64,000 bases of DNA from the NCBI GenBank assembly GCA_030425145.1, contig JAUHVK010000017.1, positions 1-64,000 on the forward strand. The letters run 5' to 3'. This stretch comes from Alphaproteobacteria bacterium. GTDB taxonomy: Bacteria > Pseudomonadota > Alphaproteobacteria > Rhodobacterales > Rhodobacteraceae. This document shows, piece after piece, positions 9,159-17,837 of this stretch. Below the pieces are notes generated by a model. It saw nothing but the letters and a program-made list of their open reading frames with translations, searched no databases and was not told where the DNA came from. Both the position numbers and the translations under genes were made by a program. Each line of letters starts with the position of its first letter. The first letter of the stretch is position 1.

Positions 9159-9219
9159 CTTCTCTGTTTCGAAAATACCTCGGGGGAGTCGCCGGAACGG
9201 CGGCGGGGGCAGAGCCCCC
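9159..9219 (+). repeat. 61-bp dispersed repeat, copy 1
   Basis: Starts CTTCTCTGTTTCGAAAATAC directly after the MAPEG stop codon, continues with CTCGGGGGAGTCGCC and ends with GGGGGCAGAGCCCCC. It contains two stems, CGCCG/CGGCG and GGGGGC/GCCCCC. Related copies are at 47241-47301 (minus) and 56872-56932 (plus). Here it forms most of the 92-bp spacer before lpd. Confidence 0.85.
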
Positions 9220-9250
9220 ATGACCCCGGCAACGCAAAAGGAAAAGTCAA

Positions 9251-10639
9251 ATGGCACAATACGACGTCATCGTCATCGGCTCCGGCCCCGGCGGCTACGT
9301 GGCCGCGATCCGCTGCGCACAGCTGGGCCTGAAAACCGCCTGCGTCGAAGGCCGCGAAACATTGGGCGGCACCTGTCTGAACGTGGGCTGCATCCCGTCG
9401 AAAGCGCTGCTGCACGCAAGCCACCAACTGCACGAGGCCGAGCACAACTTCGCCAAGATGGGCCTCAAGGGCAAAGCCCCGTCCGTCGACTGGAAGCAGA
9501 TGCTGTCTTACAAGGATGACGTGATCGGTCAGAACACCAAGGGCATCGAGTTCCTGTTCAAGAAGAACAAGATCGACTGGCTCAAGGGCTGGGGCTCGAT
9601 CCCCGAAGCGGGCAAGGTCAAGGTCGGTGACGACGTGCATGAGGCGAAGAACATCATCATCGCGTCGGGCTCCGAGGCGTCCTCCCTGCCGGGTATCAAG
9701 ATCGACGAGAAGGTCGTCGTGACCTCCACCGGCGCGCTGGAGCTGCCGAAGATCCCGAAGAAGATGATCGTCATCGGCGCCGGTGTGATCGGGCTGGAAC
9801 TGGGTTCGGTCTACAGCCGCCTGGGCACCGAAGTCCAAGTGATCGAATTCCTCGACACCATCACCCCCGGCATGGACGGTGAGGTGCAGAAGACCTTCCA
9901 GAGGCTGCTGCAGAAGCAGGGCCTGAAATTCACCCTCGGCGCAGCAGTGCAGAAGGTGGACGCCAGCAAGTCCAAGGCCAAGGTCACCTACAAGCTGCGC
10001 AAGGATGACAGCGAACACGACATGGACGCGGATGTGGTGCTCGTCGCCACCGGTCGTCGCCCCTATACCGACGGGCTGGGCCTTGATGCGCTGGGGATCG
10101 AGATGTCGCAGCGCGGCCAGATCAAGACCGACGGCCACTGGCAGACCAATGTCAAAGGCATCTACGCCATTGGCGACTGCATCGACGGCCCGATGCTGGC
10201 GCACAAGGCCGAGGACGAAGGCATGGCCTGTGCCGAGGTGATCGCAGGCAAGGCAGGCCACGTGAATTACGGCGTCATTCCGGGCGTGATCTACACCCAT
10301 CCCGAAGTGGCCAATGTCGGTCAGACCGAGGAACAACTCAAGGAAGCGGGTCGCGCCTACAAGGTCGGCAAGTTCAGCTTCATGGGTAACGGCCGTGCCA
10401 AGGCGAACTTCGCCGCTGACGGGTTCGTAAAGATCATCGCGGACAAGGACACCGACCGCATCCTGGGCGCGCATATCATCGGCCCGATGGCGGGCGATCT
10501 CATTCACGAGATCTGCGTTGCTATGGAGTTCGGTGCCTCTGCCGAGGATCTGGCACTCACCTGTCACGCGCACCCGACCTATTCCGAGGCGGTACGCGAA
10601 GCGGCTCTCGCCTGCGGCAACGGTGCCATCCACATGTAA
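9251..10639 (+). CDS. lpd: Dihydrolipoyl dehydrogenase (E3)
   Basis: Flavoprotein that reoxidises the dihydrolipoyl arm of E2 and reduces NAD+. 462 aa. FAD-binding [12 protein letters not shown] at 8-19; redox disulfide in [13 protein letters not shown] (Cys42, Cys47); NAD-binding [13 protein letters not shown] near 173-185; C-terminal His-Glu dyad in [14 protein letters not shown] near 440-453. The start follows AAAGGAAAAG. It is the last gene of the suc operon, and its position after sucAB makes it the E3 of the 2-oxoglutarate complex, though E3 can be shared with other complexes. A long hairpin array follows. Confidence 0.97.
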   Translation: MAQYDVIVIGSGPGGYVAAIRCAQLGLKTACVEGRETLGGTCLNVGCIPSKALLHASHQLHEAEHNFAKMGLKGKAPSVDWKQMLSYKDDVIGQNTKGIEFLFKKNKIDWLKGWGSIPEAGKVKVGDDVHEAKNIIIASGSEASSLPGIKIDEKVVVTSTGALELPKIPKKMIVIGAGVIGLELGSVYSRLGTEVQVIEFLDTITPGMDGEVQKTFQRLLQKQGLKFTLGAAVQKVDASKSKAKVTYKLRKDDSEHDMDADVVLVATGRRPYTDGLGLDALGIEMSQRGQIKTDGHWQTNVKGIYAIGDCIDGPMLAHKAEDEGMACAEVIAGKAGHVNYGVIPGVIYTHPEVANVGQTEEQLKEAGRAYKVGKFSFMGNGRAKANFAADGFVKIIADKDTDRILGAHIIGPMAGDLIHEICVAMEFGASAEDLALTCHAHPTYSEAVREAALACGNGAIHM

Positions 10640-10655
10640 ACGCATTAATTCGGGG

Positions 10656-10861
10656 GACGCCTTTTCGAAAAGGCGTCTCCCAAGCGCGTTCAAACGCGCT
10701 TGCGGGCGCGGTATCGAAACCGCGCAATCAAGGCTCTTCGAAGAGCCTTTCCTGATCTCTGAAAGAAGCGGCGCCGCCCCGTTGGGCTGACGATCTTCCG
10801 AAATTTCGGGGATCGCTCCCCGGACCTGTGCCCGTGTCCGGGCCTTCGTGAAACCGGTTTC
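10656..10861. repeat. Array of eight serial palindromes/hairpins downstream of lpd
   Basis: The 408-bp gap 10640-11047 holds no gene. It contains, in order: a perfect 22-bp palindrome 10656-10677 (centre TTCGAA); a 10-bp stem with loop CA at 10681-10702; a 7-bp stem at 10706-10725; a perfect 20-bp palindrome 10730-10749 (centre TTCGAA); a 10-bp GC palindrome 10768-10777; a bulged stem 10791-10815 around CCGAAATTTCGG; CCCGGAC/GTCCGGG at 10819-10842; and GAAACCGGTTTC at 10850-10861. The units share no sequence with one another, only the palindromic form. The first probably acts as the lpd terminator; the role of the rest is unknown. Confidence 0.8.
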
Positions 10862-11047
10862 TCAAGGTCGGCGCGTCACCGCCGGTACGGAAAACCATCA
10901 TCTTTGTCGCGGTGTGGGAGTGACCCTATCCGCTCGTTGCGCAACGTGTGGGCAGGTTGCATCGCAAGCGTTAAGGGTTTGGAAAGCGACCGTACGGTCC
11001 GGTTTCGTGATACACTTGGCTCCGTCGAAAAAACGAAAGGACAGGCC

Positions 11048-11419
11048 ATGCATCTCGGCGAATCTTCGGTCAGCCTCGCGATCAAAGACCTCACCGCCTC
11101 AAGGGAATTCTGCGAAGCGATCGGGTTTGAAACCCTTGGCGGCGATGCCGAGGCCGGGTGGCTGATGCTCAAGAGTGGCGATACGTGGCTTGGTCTCTTT
11201 CAGGGCATGTTCGAAAATAACACCCTGACCTTCAATCCCGGTTGGGATCAATCGGCGCAACCGCTCGAGGCGTTCATGGACGTGCGCGCCATTCAAGAGG
11301 AGCTGAAATCAAAAGGTCTGACACTCGACGTGGAAACCGACCCTGACGGCGCTGGGCCTGCGCATATCGTGCTGACCGATCCGGACGGCAATCCGGTGCT
11401 GATCGACCAGCACCGCTGA
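11048..11419 (+). CDS. VOC (glyoxalase/bleomycin-resistance fold) protein
   Basis: 123 aa, one VOC domain in two beta-alpha-beta-beta-beta halves: VSLAIKDLTASREFCEAIGF at the N-terminus and the closing HIVLTDPDGNPVLIDQ, where the family's last beta strand and metal-site region lie. The upstream frame stays open to 10904, but the ATG at 11048 is preceded by AAAGGAC and matches the usual N-terminus. The specific substrate is unknown. The gene converges on the PPOX gene: its TGA ends at 11419 and the opposite stop starts at 11420, leaving no spacer. Confidence 0.85.
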   Translation: MHLGESSVSLAIKDLTASREFCEAIGFETLGGDAEAGWLMLKSGDTWLGLFQGMFENNTLTFNPGWDQSAQPLEAFMDVRAIQEELKSKGLTLDVETDPDGAGPAHIVLTDPDGNPVLIDQHR

Positions 11420-12025
11420 TCACCAGAGCCGCGGAATGGCCTTTTCCTCGTAGGTGGCGTCATACTCTGCGCCACCCATCGCGCCATCGGTCATGTCGGC
11501 CAGAATTTCACCCACAGTCGGCAGACCGTCAGGCACAGGCGCGCCATCCCACAGTCCCGATCGCATCAGCGCCTTGGCGCATTGGGTGTAGACTTCGCTT
11601 ACCTCGGTGACGATCACCGTGGCGGGCTGCATGTTCTTCTTTTCGAAACTGGCGCGCAGATCGGGATCGTCGGTGATCCACGCTTTGCCGTTCACCCGCA
11701 CCGTTGTCTTGGTGCCGGGGATCATGAACAGGAAGGCGATGCGCGGGTCTTCGATGAGATCGCGCAGCGCGTCGAGCCGGTTGTTGCCGCGCCAGTCGGG
11801 CAGCAGGATCGTGCGGGGATCAGCCACCCGCACCACCGGGTCCACATCGCCGCGCGGCGTGCCATGTGTGCCTCCTGTGCCCGCTGTGGAGATTACACAG
11901 AACCGCGCCGCCTCGACCCAGCGGCGATAGCTGGGGGTCAGGTGATCGGCGACTTTGCTGAGCGATGCCGGCACCGGCGCGTCATAGAGCGCTTCCAACT
12001 CGGCAGCAGTCTCAATGCGGCGCAT
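11420..12025 (-). CDS. Pyridoxamine 5'-phosphate oxidase-family (PPOX) FMN protein
   Basis: 201 aa with a flavin split-barrel pattern: CVISTAGTGGTHGTPRGD, the strand-rich RTILLPDWRGNNRLDALRDL, and IAFLFMIPGTKTTVRVNGKAWI. It resembles the larger MSMEG_1061-type PPOX proteins more than PdxH, so it is probably an FMN- or F420-type reductase of unknown substrate. The start overlaps the end of plsC by 14 bp, placing it last in the ftsE-ftsX-plsC operon. Confidence 0.82.
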   Translation of the reverse strand: MRRIETAAELEALYDAPVPASLSKVADHLTPSYRRWVEAARFCVISTAGTGGTHGTPRGDVDPVVRVADPRTILLPDWRGNNRLDALRDLIEDPRIAFLFMIPGTKTTVRVNGKAWITDDPDLRASFEKKNMQPATVIVTEVSEVYTQCAKALMRSGLWDGAPVPDGLPTVGEILADMTDGAMGGAEYDATYEEKAIPRLW

Positions 12026-12746
12026 GGAACCCGGCTTCTTCGTTCAGGCGGTTGGATGCGGTTTCGATCCGCTCTTCCAGAAGTGACAGGAACTGATCGC
12101 GCGGCAGGCCCGGTGGGATCGGTTCCAGAAATTCGACGATGGCCGTCCCCTGTTTGCGGTAGATGCCGCGCTTTGGCCAGAACAGGCCCACATTCGCCGC
12201 CACCGGCACGCAGGGCTGGTTCAGTTGTTCATAGAGCACCGCAGTCCCGACCTTGTACGGTGCGTTCACACCCGGCGCGATGCGGGTGCCTTGCGGGTAG
12301 ATGATCAACTGGCCCGGCGTGGCAGTGCCTTTTTTCACCCCTTCGACCATCTGCTTGATTGCCGTGGAACGCTTGCCCCGATCGACAGGGATGCAGCCAA
12401 TGCGCAGCCCGTACTGACCGACGATGGGCGAATACATCAGGACGCGCTTCATGATGAACTTGCCTGCGGGGACCGCCGAGAACACCATGAACACGTCCAG
12501 GAAACTCTGGTGTTTCGACGCCACGATACATTCATAATCCGGCGGTGTGCCGCGGGTTTCCATGCGCAGCCCGATCATCACCGGCGCGACCCATTTCACG
12601 AAACGGCAGACACTCATGCAGGCCACCCGAGCGCCACGCCGCGACACCAGCGCCCACGGGAACAGCGCGATGCCGACGACGGCAATCGTGAGATAGACCG
12701 TAATGACGTAGATGAGCGACCGCACCCACTGAATTGCATATGCCAT
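12012..12746 (-). CDS. plsC: 1-acyl-sn-glycerol-3-phosphate acyltransferase
   Basis: Membrane-bound enzyme that acylates lysophosphatidate to phosphatidate. 244 aa from the ATG at 12746. A hydrophobic segment spans about residues 10-33; the catalytic HX4D box is His79-Asp84 (KHQSFLDVF); the substrate-binding motif IIYPQGTRIAPG follows. The frame is open further upstream, but the ATG at 12746 shares one base with the ftsX stop (TGATG), the classic sign of translational coupling. Confidence 0.92.
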   Translation of the reverse strand: MAYAIQWVRSLIYVITVYLTIAVVGIALFPWALVSRRGARVACMSVCRFVKWVAPVMIGLRMETRGTPPDYECIVASKHQSFLDVFMVFSAVPAGKFIMKRVLMYSPIVGQYGLRIGCIPVDRGKRSTAIKQMVEGVKKGTATPGQLIIYPQGTRIAPGVNAPYKVGTAVLYEQLNQPCVPVAANVGLFWPKRGIYRKQGTAIVEFLEPIPPGLPRDQFLSLLEERIETASNRLNEEAGFHAPH

Positions 12747-13651
12747 CAGGCCAAGTCCTCCAAAACCCGCCCCGCCGCATAGCGCGTTGCAACAAATGCC
12801 ACCAGTCCCGACAGCGGTGGGATCAGCACCACCCAGACCCAACCGATGCCCTGAATGCTCAGATCAGTGAGCACGCCTGTCGTGTCACTTCCTGCGGGAA
12901 CGAGCATCAGCGCGACGATGCCCAAGAGAGTGCCGAAGGCGGCGCCGGTCAAGGCGCGCAGGGCAAAGCGCCGGACAAAGGCACTGGCGATATAGGTGTC
13001 CGTCGCGCCCACCAGCCGCAGAACCGCGATCACCTGCGCGTTCGCGGCAAGGGCGGCATTGGCGGCCAGCGTCACCATCGCTGCGGAGGCGGTGGCGATG
13101 AGCAGGATCGCTGCCCAGCCCAGAAGCCGCAGCCGCGCGGCGGCGTCGATCAATGGGCGCCGCCAACGCGCGTGGTCATCCAGCACGGCGGCAGGCGCTT
13201 CGGCGGCAAGGCGCAGGCGCAGCCCGGCGGCGTCATATCCCGCTTCGGTTTCGATGATGTCGATCAGCTGCGGCAGAGGCAGGTCGTCGATGGGCAAATC
13301 AGAGCCAAACCAGGGCGACAGGAGCGCGCGTTGTTCTTCGACCGTGAGCGCCCGCGCATCGACGATCCCCGGCGTGGTGCGCAACACGCGCAGCGCCGCT
13401 TCTGTCTGGGTTGCGGTCTCGCCTGCCGGAGCCGAGATGCGCAGTGTCGAGGATTGCGCCAACTCACTGCCCCAGCGGTCTGCCACCCGCCCCGCCGCCA
13501 GCGAGAGGGCCAGTGCAAACACTGCAAGAAAGGACATGGCAAAGGCGCTGAACAGTGTCAGGCGGGCGGTGAAGCCGGTGGGCGGGACAACGCGATCCGC
13601 CTTTTCGTCGAACTTCAGCATCCGGGCGGTGGCGCGCAGATCAATGCTCAC
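12746..13651 (-). CDS. ftsX: Cell-division ABC transporter permease FtsX
   Basis: Inner-membrane partner of FtsE; in well-studied bacteria FtsEX links FtsZ rings to activation of septal cell-wall hydrolases. 301 aa from a GTG that overlaps the ftsE stop by 4 bp (GTGA). One membrane segment near residues 29-52, a periplasmic loop of about 110 residues, then three C-terminal membrane segments. The loop is short and shows no obvious fusion to a hydrolase-activator domain. Confidence 0.92.
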   Translation of the reverse strand: MSIDLRATARMLKFDEKADRVVPPTGFTARLTLFSAFAMSFLAVFALALSLAAGRVADRWGSELAQSSTLRISAPAGETATQTEAALRVLRTTPGIVDARALTVEEQRALLSPWFGSDLPIDDLPLPQLIDIIETEAGYDAAGLRLRLAAEAPAAVLDDHARWRRPLIDAAARLRLLGWAAILLIATASAAMVTLAANAALAANAQVIAVLRLVGATDTYIASAFVRRFALRALTGAAFGTLLGIVALMLVPAGSDTTGVLTDLSIQGIGWVWVVLIPPLSGLVAFVATRYAAGRVLEDLA

Positions 13652-14325
13652 AGATCCGCCCCCGCCATCTGAAGCCTGCGGTTCGAAATCCGCAGCACAC
13701 GTGTCTGCACCTGCGCCTTGGCGGCGCGGATCAGACCCAGATCATGGGTGGCGACCATGATGGTCTTTCCCATGCGGTTCAGCTCCACAAGCAGGGTTAG
13801 CAGGCGCTGCGACATCTCCCAGTCGATATTGCCTGTGGGTTCATCCGCAAGGATCACATCCGGCGACATGATGACGGCCCGCGCAAGTGCCGCGCGCTGG
13901 CGTTCCCCGCCCGACAGCTCTGGCGGCAGGGCGTTGGCGCGACTGGTCAAGCCGACCCAGGCCAGCAGTTCTTTCAGATTGGCCTGCTCGGGATCCGCAT
14001 CCTGCCCCGACACAGCCAAGGGAAGAGCGACGTTCTCGGTCACCGGCAAATGGTCGAGGAATTGGCAATCCTGATGCACAACCCCGATCTTGCGGCGCAG
14101 CACGGCCACGTCATCGCGGCCCAGCCCCCTCACATCGCGGTCGAACAGGCGCACATGGCCTGCGGTTGCCTGCAACGCGCCGTAGCAGAGCTTGAGAAAG
14201 GTGGTTTTTCCCGACCCGGATGGCCCGGTCAGAAAGTGAAAAGACCCCGGCGCGACCTTGAGGGTCATGTCCGTCAGTAATTCGCCGCCGCCATAACTGT
14301 AGGCCACATTTTCCAACTCGATCAC
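13648..14325 (-). CDS. ftsE: Cell-division ATP-binding protein FtsE
   Basis: ABC ATPase of the FtsEX complex. 225 aa from a GTG. Walker A GPSGSGKTT at 34-42, Q-loop region VVHQDCQFLDHLPV near 82-95, signature LSGGERQR at 137-144, Walker B VILADEP at 157-163, and the switch histidine in MVATHD. First gene of the four-gene minus-strand operon. It diverges from the zinc-ribbon protein gene across 184 bp that should hold both promoters. Confidence 0.94.
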   Translation of the reverse strand: MIELENVAYSYGGGELLTDMTLKVAPGSFHFLTGPSGSGKTTFLKLCYGALQATAGHVRLFDRDVRGLGRDDVAVLRRKIGVVHQDCQFLDHLPVTENVALPLAVSGQDADPEQANLKELLAWVGLTSRANALPPELSGGERQRAALARAVIMSPDVILADEPTGNIDWEMSQRLLTLLVELNRMGKTIMVATHDLGLIRAAKAQVQTRVLRISNRRLQMAGADL

Positions 14326-14509
14326 GGCGGTCTTGTCCCTGCCATTCGTTCGGCGTTGTTGTGCCTGAGCATCGTGCGGGTTTCAATGCGGCGGGCTTGT
14401 CACAATAGGCATTTACATGCGCAACCCCACGCTTATTGTGCCTTTTCAACAGGAAACGCATGGGCTGGCTGCAAAACCAAGGCCATCCGAGTAGGGGCAA
14501 CACGGCAAA

Positions 14510-15361
14510 ATGCGGCTCAAATGTCCAAGTTGCGGGGCGCAGTATGAAGTCCCCGATGATGTCATTCCGGAAGACGGGCGTGATGTCCAATGCTCCAATT
14601 GTGGCAACACATGGTTTCAAGGCCAGGACACCAGCAACAGCCCGCAAGCTCTTGAAGCGGCTGCCAAGGCACCCAAGGATGCGGTTTGGCATCCAGAGGT
14701 CGATGCCGATGTGGATGACGGCCCATCGGTGAATCAAGAGGCCGCTCCGGGCAGTTCTTCGCCACCCGCACCCCCCAAGCGGCGCGAACTTGATCCATCG
14801 GTCGCGGACATCCTCCGCGAAGAGGCGGAACTGGAAGCCCGCGCGCGTCAGGCCGAAGCGGGTGGTCTTGAAGAACAACCCGATCTGGGCCTTCAGGAAC
14901 CCGAAGACGAAGCCGCAAAGCGGGCCCGGCAGGCGCAGGAGCGGATGCGTAAACTGCGGGGTGAAAACCCCGAAGCCGCTGCCGTCGCCGCCGCCGCTTC
15001 GGCGATCACCGACCGGCCGAAATCGCGACGCGACATGCTGCCGGACGTAGAAGAGATCAACCAGACCTTACGCGCCTCGAACGAACGGCGCGAGGTTCGC
15101 AGCGTTCAGGCCGATCTGGAGGATGAAGACGAAACCTCTGGTGGCTTCGGGCGCGGCTTTCTTTACACGATCCTGCTCTTCGCCATCGGAGCGGCGCTCT
15201 ATGTCTACGCACCGCAGGTGGCCGAAACCGTGCCGCAGCTTGCAGCACCGATGGAAACCTATGTGATCATGGTCGATCAATTGCGTGGGTGGCTTGATAG
15301 CCAGATCGCAATCGTGATGCAGATGATCAACGGCACCTCTGCCGAAGCACCAGCAGGCTAA
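14510..15361 (+). CDS. Zinc-ribbon (MJ0042-type) single-pass membrane protein
   Basis: 283 aa. Residues 1-37 form a zinc ribbon with Cys5-X2-Cys8 and Cys28-X2-Cys31 (RLKCPSCGAQYEVPDD, VQCSNCGNTWF). A long charged region with coiled-coil character follows (about 90-165, rich in Glu/Arg/Ala), then one membrane helix at about 214-234 and a short C-terminal part. This is a common alphaproteobacterial family of unknown function with the ribbon in the cytoplasm. It is divergent from ftsE, which may reflect a cell-envelope role, but nothing here proves it. Confidence 0.88.
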   Translation: MRLKCPSCGAQYEVPDDVIPEDGRDVQCSNCGNTWFQGQDTSNSPQALEAAAKAPKDAVWHPEVDADVDDGPSVNQEAAPGSSSPPAPPKRRELDPSVADILREEAELEARARQAEAGGLEEQPDLGLQEPEDEAAKRARQAQERMRKLRGENPEAAAVAAAASAITDRPKSRRDMLPDVEEINQTLRASNERREVRSVQADLEDEDETSGGFGRGFLYTILLFAIGAALYVYAPQVAETVPQLAAPMETYVIMVDQLRGWLDSQIAIVMQMINGTSAEAPAG

Positions 15362-15414
15362 GGCTCCAGACCGGTTAAGTGATATTGCTGACGGGCATGG
15401 CCCTATCCGGTTAT

Positions 15415-15469
15415 TTGGACTTATCTGTACAAAAGGTCTGGCCCTAACGCCGGATTGCCTGTTCTGTAC
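15415..15469. promoter_or_regulatory. Direct repeats upstream of the aminotransferase, MocR/TauR-like
   Basis: TTGGACTTATCTGTAC lies at 15415-15430, and TCTGTAC recurs at 15463-15469, 39 bp on. The TTGGACTTA part closely resembles the CTGGACTTA direct-repeat units reported for TauR, a MocR-type (GntR/aminotransferase fusion) regulator of taurine genes. The sites end 68 bp before the aminotransferase start. No tauR gene is in this window. Confidence 0.4.
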
Positions 15470-15536
15470 ATGATGAAAACGCCAGACCGCCAATAGGCAT
15501 CCGGCCCATTGTGATTCTCAAACGGAGGTAGCGACC

Positions 15537-16925
15537 ATGGACGGCACACTGTCCAAAAACGATCTTTCCCACGTGGTCGAAGCCGATCGCGCCCATGTGT
15601 GGCACCACCTGATCCAGCACAAGCCCTTCGAAACGAACGATCCCCGGATCATCGTTGAAGGCAAAGGCATGCGGGTCTGGGACCAGAAGGGCAAAGAGCA
15701 CCTTGATGCCGTGTCCGGCGGTGTCTGGACGGTGAACGTCGGCTACGGCCGCGAAAGCATCGCCAAGGCGGTCTACGACCAGCTTCTGAAGCTGAACTAT
15801 TTTGCAGGCTCCGCAGGTTCGATCCCCGGTGCGCTGTTCTCGGAAAAGCTGATCTCGAAGATGCCGGGCATGACCCGCGTCTACTACACGAACTCCGGTT
15901 CCGAGGCCAACGAGAAGGCGTTCAAGATGGTCCGCCAGATCGCGCACAAGCGCTATGGTGGTCAGAAGCACAAGATCCTCTACCGCGACCGCGATTATCA
16001 CGGCACCACCATCGGCTGTCTGTCGGCTGGTGGCCAGGACGAGCGCAACGCGCAGTACGGGCCGTTCACACCGGGCTTCGTGCGCGTACCGCATTGCCTG
16101 GAATACCGCGCCTCCGAACAGGGCGCCCCGACCGAAAACTACGGCGAGTGGGCTGCGGACCAGATCGAACAGGTGATCCTGCGCGAAGGCCCCGACACTG
16201 TCGGCGCGCTTTGCCTTGAGCCGGTGACCGCAGGTGGCGGCGTCATTACCCCCCCGCAGGGCTACTGGGACCGCGTTCAGGAAATCTGCCGCAAGTACGA
16301 CATCCTGCTGCATATCGACGAAGTCGTTTGTGGCGTGGGCCGTACCGGCAAATGGTTCGGTTACCAGCAATACGGCGTGCAGCCCGACATGGTGACGATG
16401 GCCAAGGGTGTTGCGTCGGGCTATGCCGCGATTGCCTGCCTTGTGACCACCGAGGACGTGTTCTCGATGTTCAAGGACAATGCCGACGATCCGATGAACT
16501 ACTTCCGCGACATCTCGACCTTCGGCGGCTGCACGGCGGGTCCGGCAGCGGCGCTGGAAAACATGCGCATCATCGAGGACGAAGGCCTGCTCGACAACAC
16601 CACGGCGATGGGCGAGTACATGCTCGACCAGCTTCACGCGCTGGCCGACAAGCACGCCGTCATCGGCAACGTCCGTGGCAAGGGCCTGTTCCTTGGCGCC
16701 GAACTGGTCGAAGACCGCGAAACCCGCAAGCCGATGGCCGAAAAGCGCGTTCAGAAAGTGGTCGCCGACTGCATGCAGCAGGGTATAATCATCGGAGCGA
16801 CCAACCGCTCCCTGCCCGGCTACAACAACACGCTCTGCTTCAGCCCTGCGCTGATCGCCACCAAGGACGACATCGACCAGATCATCGCATCGGTTGACGA
16901 AGCACTTGGACGCGAATTTGCGTGA
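15537..16925 (+). CDS. Class III PLP aminotransferase, taurine:pyruvate / beta-alanine type
   Basis: 462 aa. PLP-binding residues: Asp261 in HIDEVVCGVGRTGKWF, Lys290 in MAKGVASGYAAI, and the phosphate-binding TNSGSEANEKAFK. The N-terminus (VWHHLIQHKPFE...VWDQKGKEHLDAVSGGVW) is typical of taurine:pyruvate aminotransferase (Tpa) and close omega-amino-acid:pyruvate enzymes. It would move the amino group of taurine, beta-alanine or a similar substrate to pyruvate, giving alanine. The start is set by GGAGG. No xsc or tauABC genes are nearby, so taurine as substrate is uncertain. A GNAT gene overlaps its end by 4 bp. Confidence 0.85.
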   Translation: MDGTLSKNDLSHVVEADRAHVWHHLIQHKPFETNDPRIIVEGKGMRVWDQKGKEHLDAVSGGVWTVNVGYGRESIAKAVYDQLLKLNYFAGSAGSIPGALFSEKLISKMPGMTRVYYTNSGSEANEKAFKMVRQIAHKRYGGQKHKILYRDRDYHGTTIGCLSAGGQDERNAQYGPFTPGFVRVPHCLEYRASEQGAPTENYGEWAADQIEQVILREGPDTVGALCLEPVTAGGGVITPPQGYWDRVQEICRKYDILLHIDEVVCGVGRTGKWFGYQQYGVQPDMVTMAKGVASGYAAIACLVTTEDVFSMFKDNADDPMNYFRDISTFGGCTAGPAAALENMRIIEDEGLLDNTTAMGEYMLDQLHALADKHAVIGNVRGKGLFLGAELVEDRETRKPMAEKRVQKVVADCMQQGIIIGATNRSLPGYNNTLCFSPALIATKDDIDQIIASVDEALGREFA

Positions 16926-17632
16926 GTGACCCATTGATCACGGGCCAGCGCTTGAATGCGCTGGGCCAACCAGTCGGCTTACCTCTTGCCGACACATCGC
17001 CCCGCCCGGTGCCACCGCGTACCGAAATGGTGGGGCGATACTGTTCTGTGGTGCCGCTTTCGCTGGATCACGCGGACGACCTTTACACCGCCTTCCGCGC
17101 GGATGAAGAGGACCGCATCTGGACCTATCTGCCGAACGGCCCCTACCACGATCCCGCTGAATTTCGGGCTTGGGTGGATGCCGCGATTGCGCAGGATGAT
17201 CCGCTCATGCACGCCATCCTTGTCGATGGCCGCGCGGTCGGTCACGCCAGCTACCTGCGGATCAGTCCTGCCGGCGCCAGCATCGAGGTCGGGTTCATCA
17301 ACCTGTCGCCCGCCCTGCAACGCAGCCGTGCCGCGACCGAGTTCCAGTTCCTGATGATGCAACGCGCCTTCGATGAGCTGGGCTATCGCCGCTACGAATG
17401 GAAATGCGACGCGCTGAACGCGCCATCGCGGCGTGCCGCCGAACGGCTGGGGTTCACCTATGAAGGCACGTTCCGTCAGGCGACCCACTACAAGGGCCGC
17501 AACCGCGATACGGCGTGGTTCTCCATACTCGACAGCGAATGGCCTGATCTGAAGGCCCGGTTCTTGCGATGGCTGGCACCCGACAATTTCGATGCCGAGG
17601 GCGGTCAGAAAACGCGGCTGCCGGACCTTTAG
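16922..17632 (+). CDS. GNAT N-acetyltransferase, RimJ/RimL-like
   Basis: 236 aa from a GTG that overlaps the aminotransferase stop (GTGA). The C-terminal half has the acetyl-CoA-fold pattern: VEVGFINLSP-type strand, QRSRAATEFQFLMM, then KCDALNAPSRRAAERLGFTYEGTFR and HYKGRNRDTAWFSI, typical of RimJ/L proteins. An N-terminal extension of about 35 residues precedes the domain. The substrate is unknown; coupling to the aminotransferase suggests a shared pathway or simply a shared transcript. Confidence 0.85.
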   Translation: MSDPLITGQRLNALGQPVGLPLADTSPRPVPPRTEMVGRYCSVVPLSLDHADDLYTAFRADEEDRIWTYLPNGPYHDPAEFRAWVDAAIAQDDPLMHAILVDGRAVGHASYLRISPAGASIEVGFINLSPALQRSRAATEFQFLMMQRAFDELGYRRYEWKCDALNAPSRRAAERLGFTYEGTFRQATHYKGRNRDTAWFSILDSEWPDLKARFLRWLAPDNFDAEGGQKTRLPDL

Positions 17633-17791
17633 CCCCACAGAACGGCCTGCCGCGCATCCTTGAAGCGCTGAAAGTTCAGGCTATCCCGTCCTGACAGGGC
17701 GGTATTGCGCATCGACCACATGAAGAAAACTCCGGTCACGGTTGCAGAATGTGCAATGGTGTTCTTGATGGGATGCGTTAATAGACACCCA

Positions 17792-17805
17792 TGTTAGCGC
17801 TATCG
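17792..17805. promoter_or_regulatory. LacI-family operator-like site upstream of the glycogen operon
   Basis: TGTTAGCGCTATCG is a near-palindrome around AGCGCT and closely resembles TGTTAGCGCTAACA, the kind of site bound by LacI-family sugar regulators in alphaproteobacteria. It lies 33 bp before glgP. A looser inverted repeat, TTGCA/TGCAA, is at 17742-17756. Control of glycogen metabolism by a sugar-responsive LacI-type repressor is the natural inference. Confidence 0.55.
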
Positions 17806-17837
17806 TAAATCTGGATCCGACGTTGGAACGCACCTGA

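Noticed and set aside
9159-9219. Simple terminator after the MAPEG gene
   Set aside because: The whole 61 bp, including its unstructured 5' third, recurs at two other places, so it is a dispersed repeat and not just a terminator.
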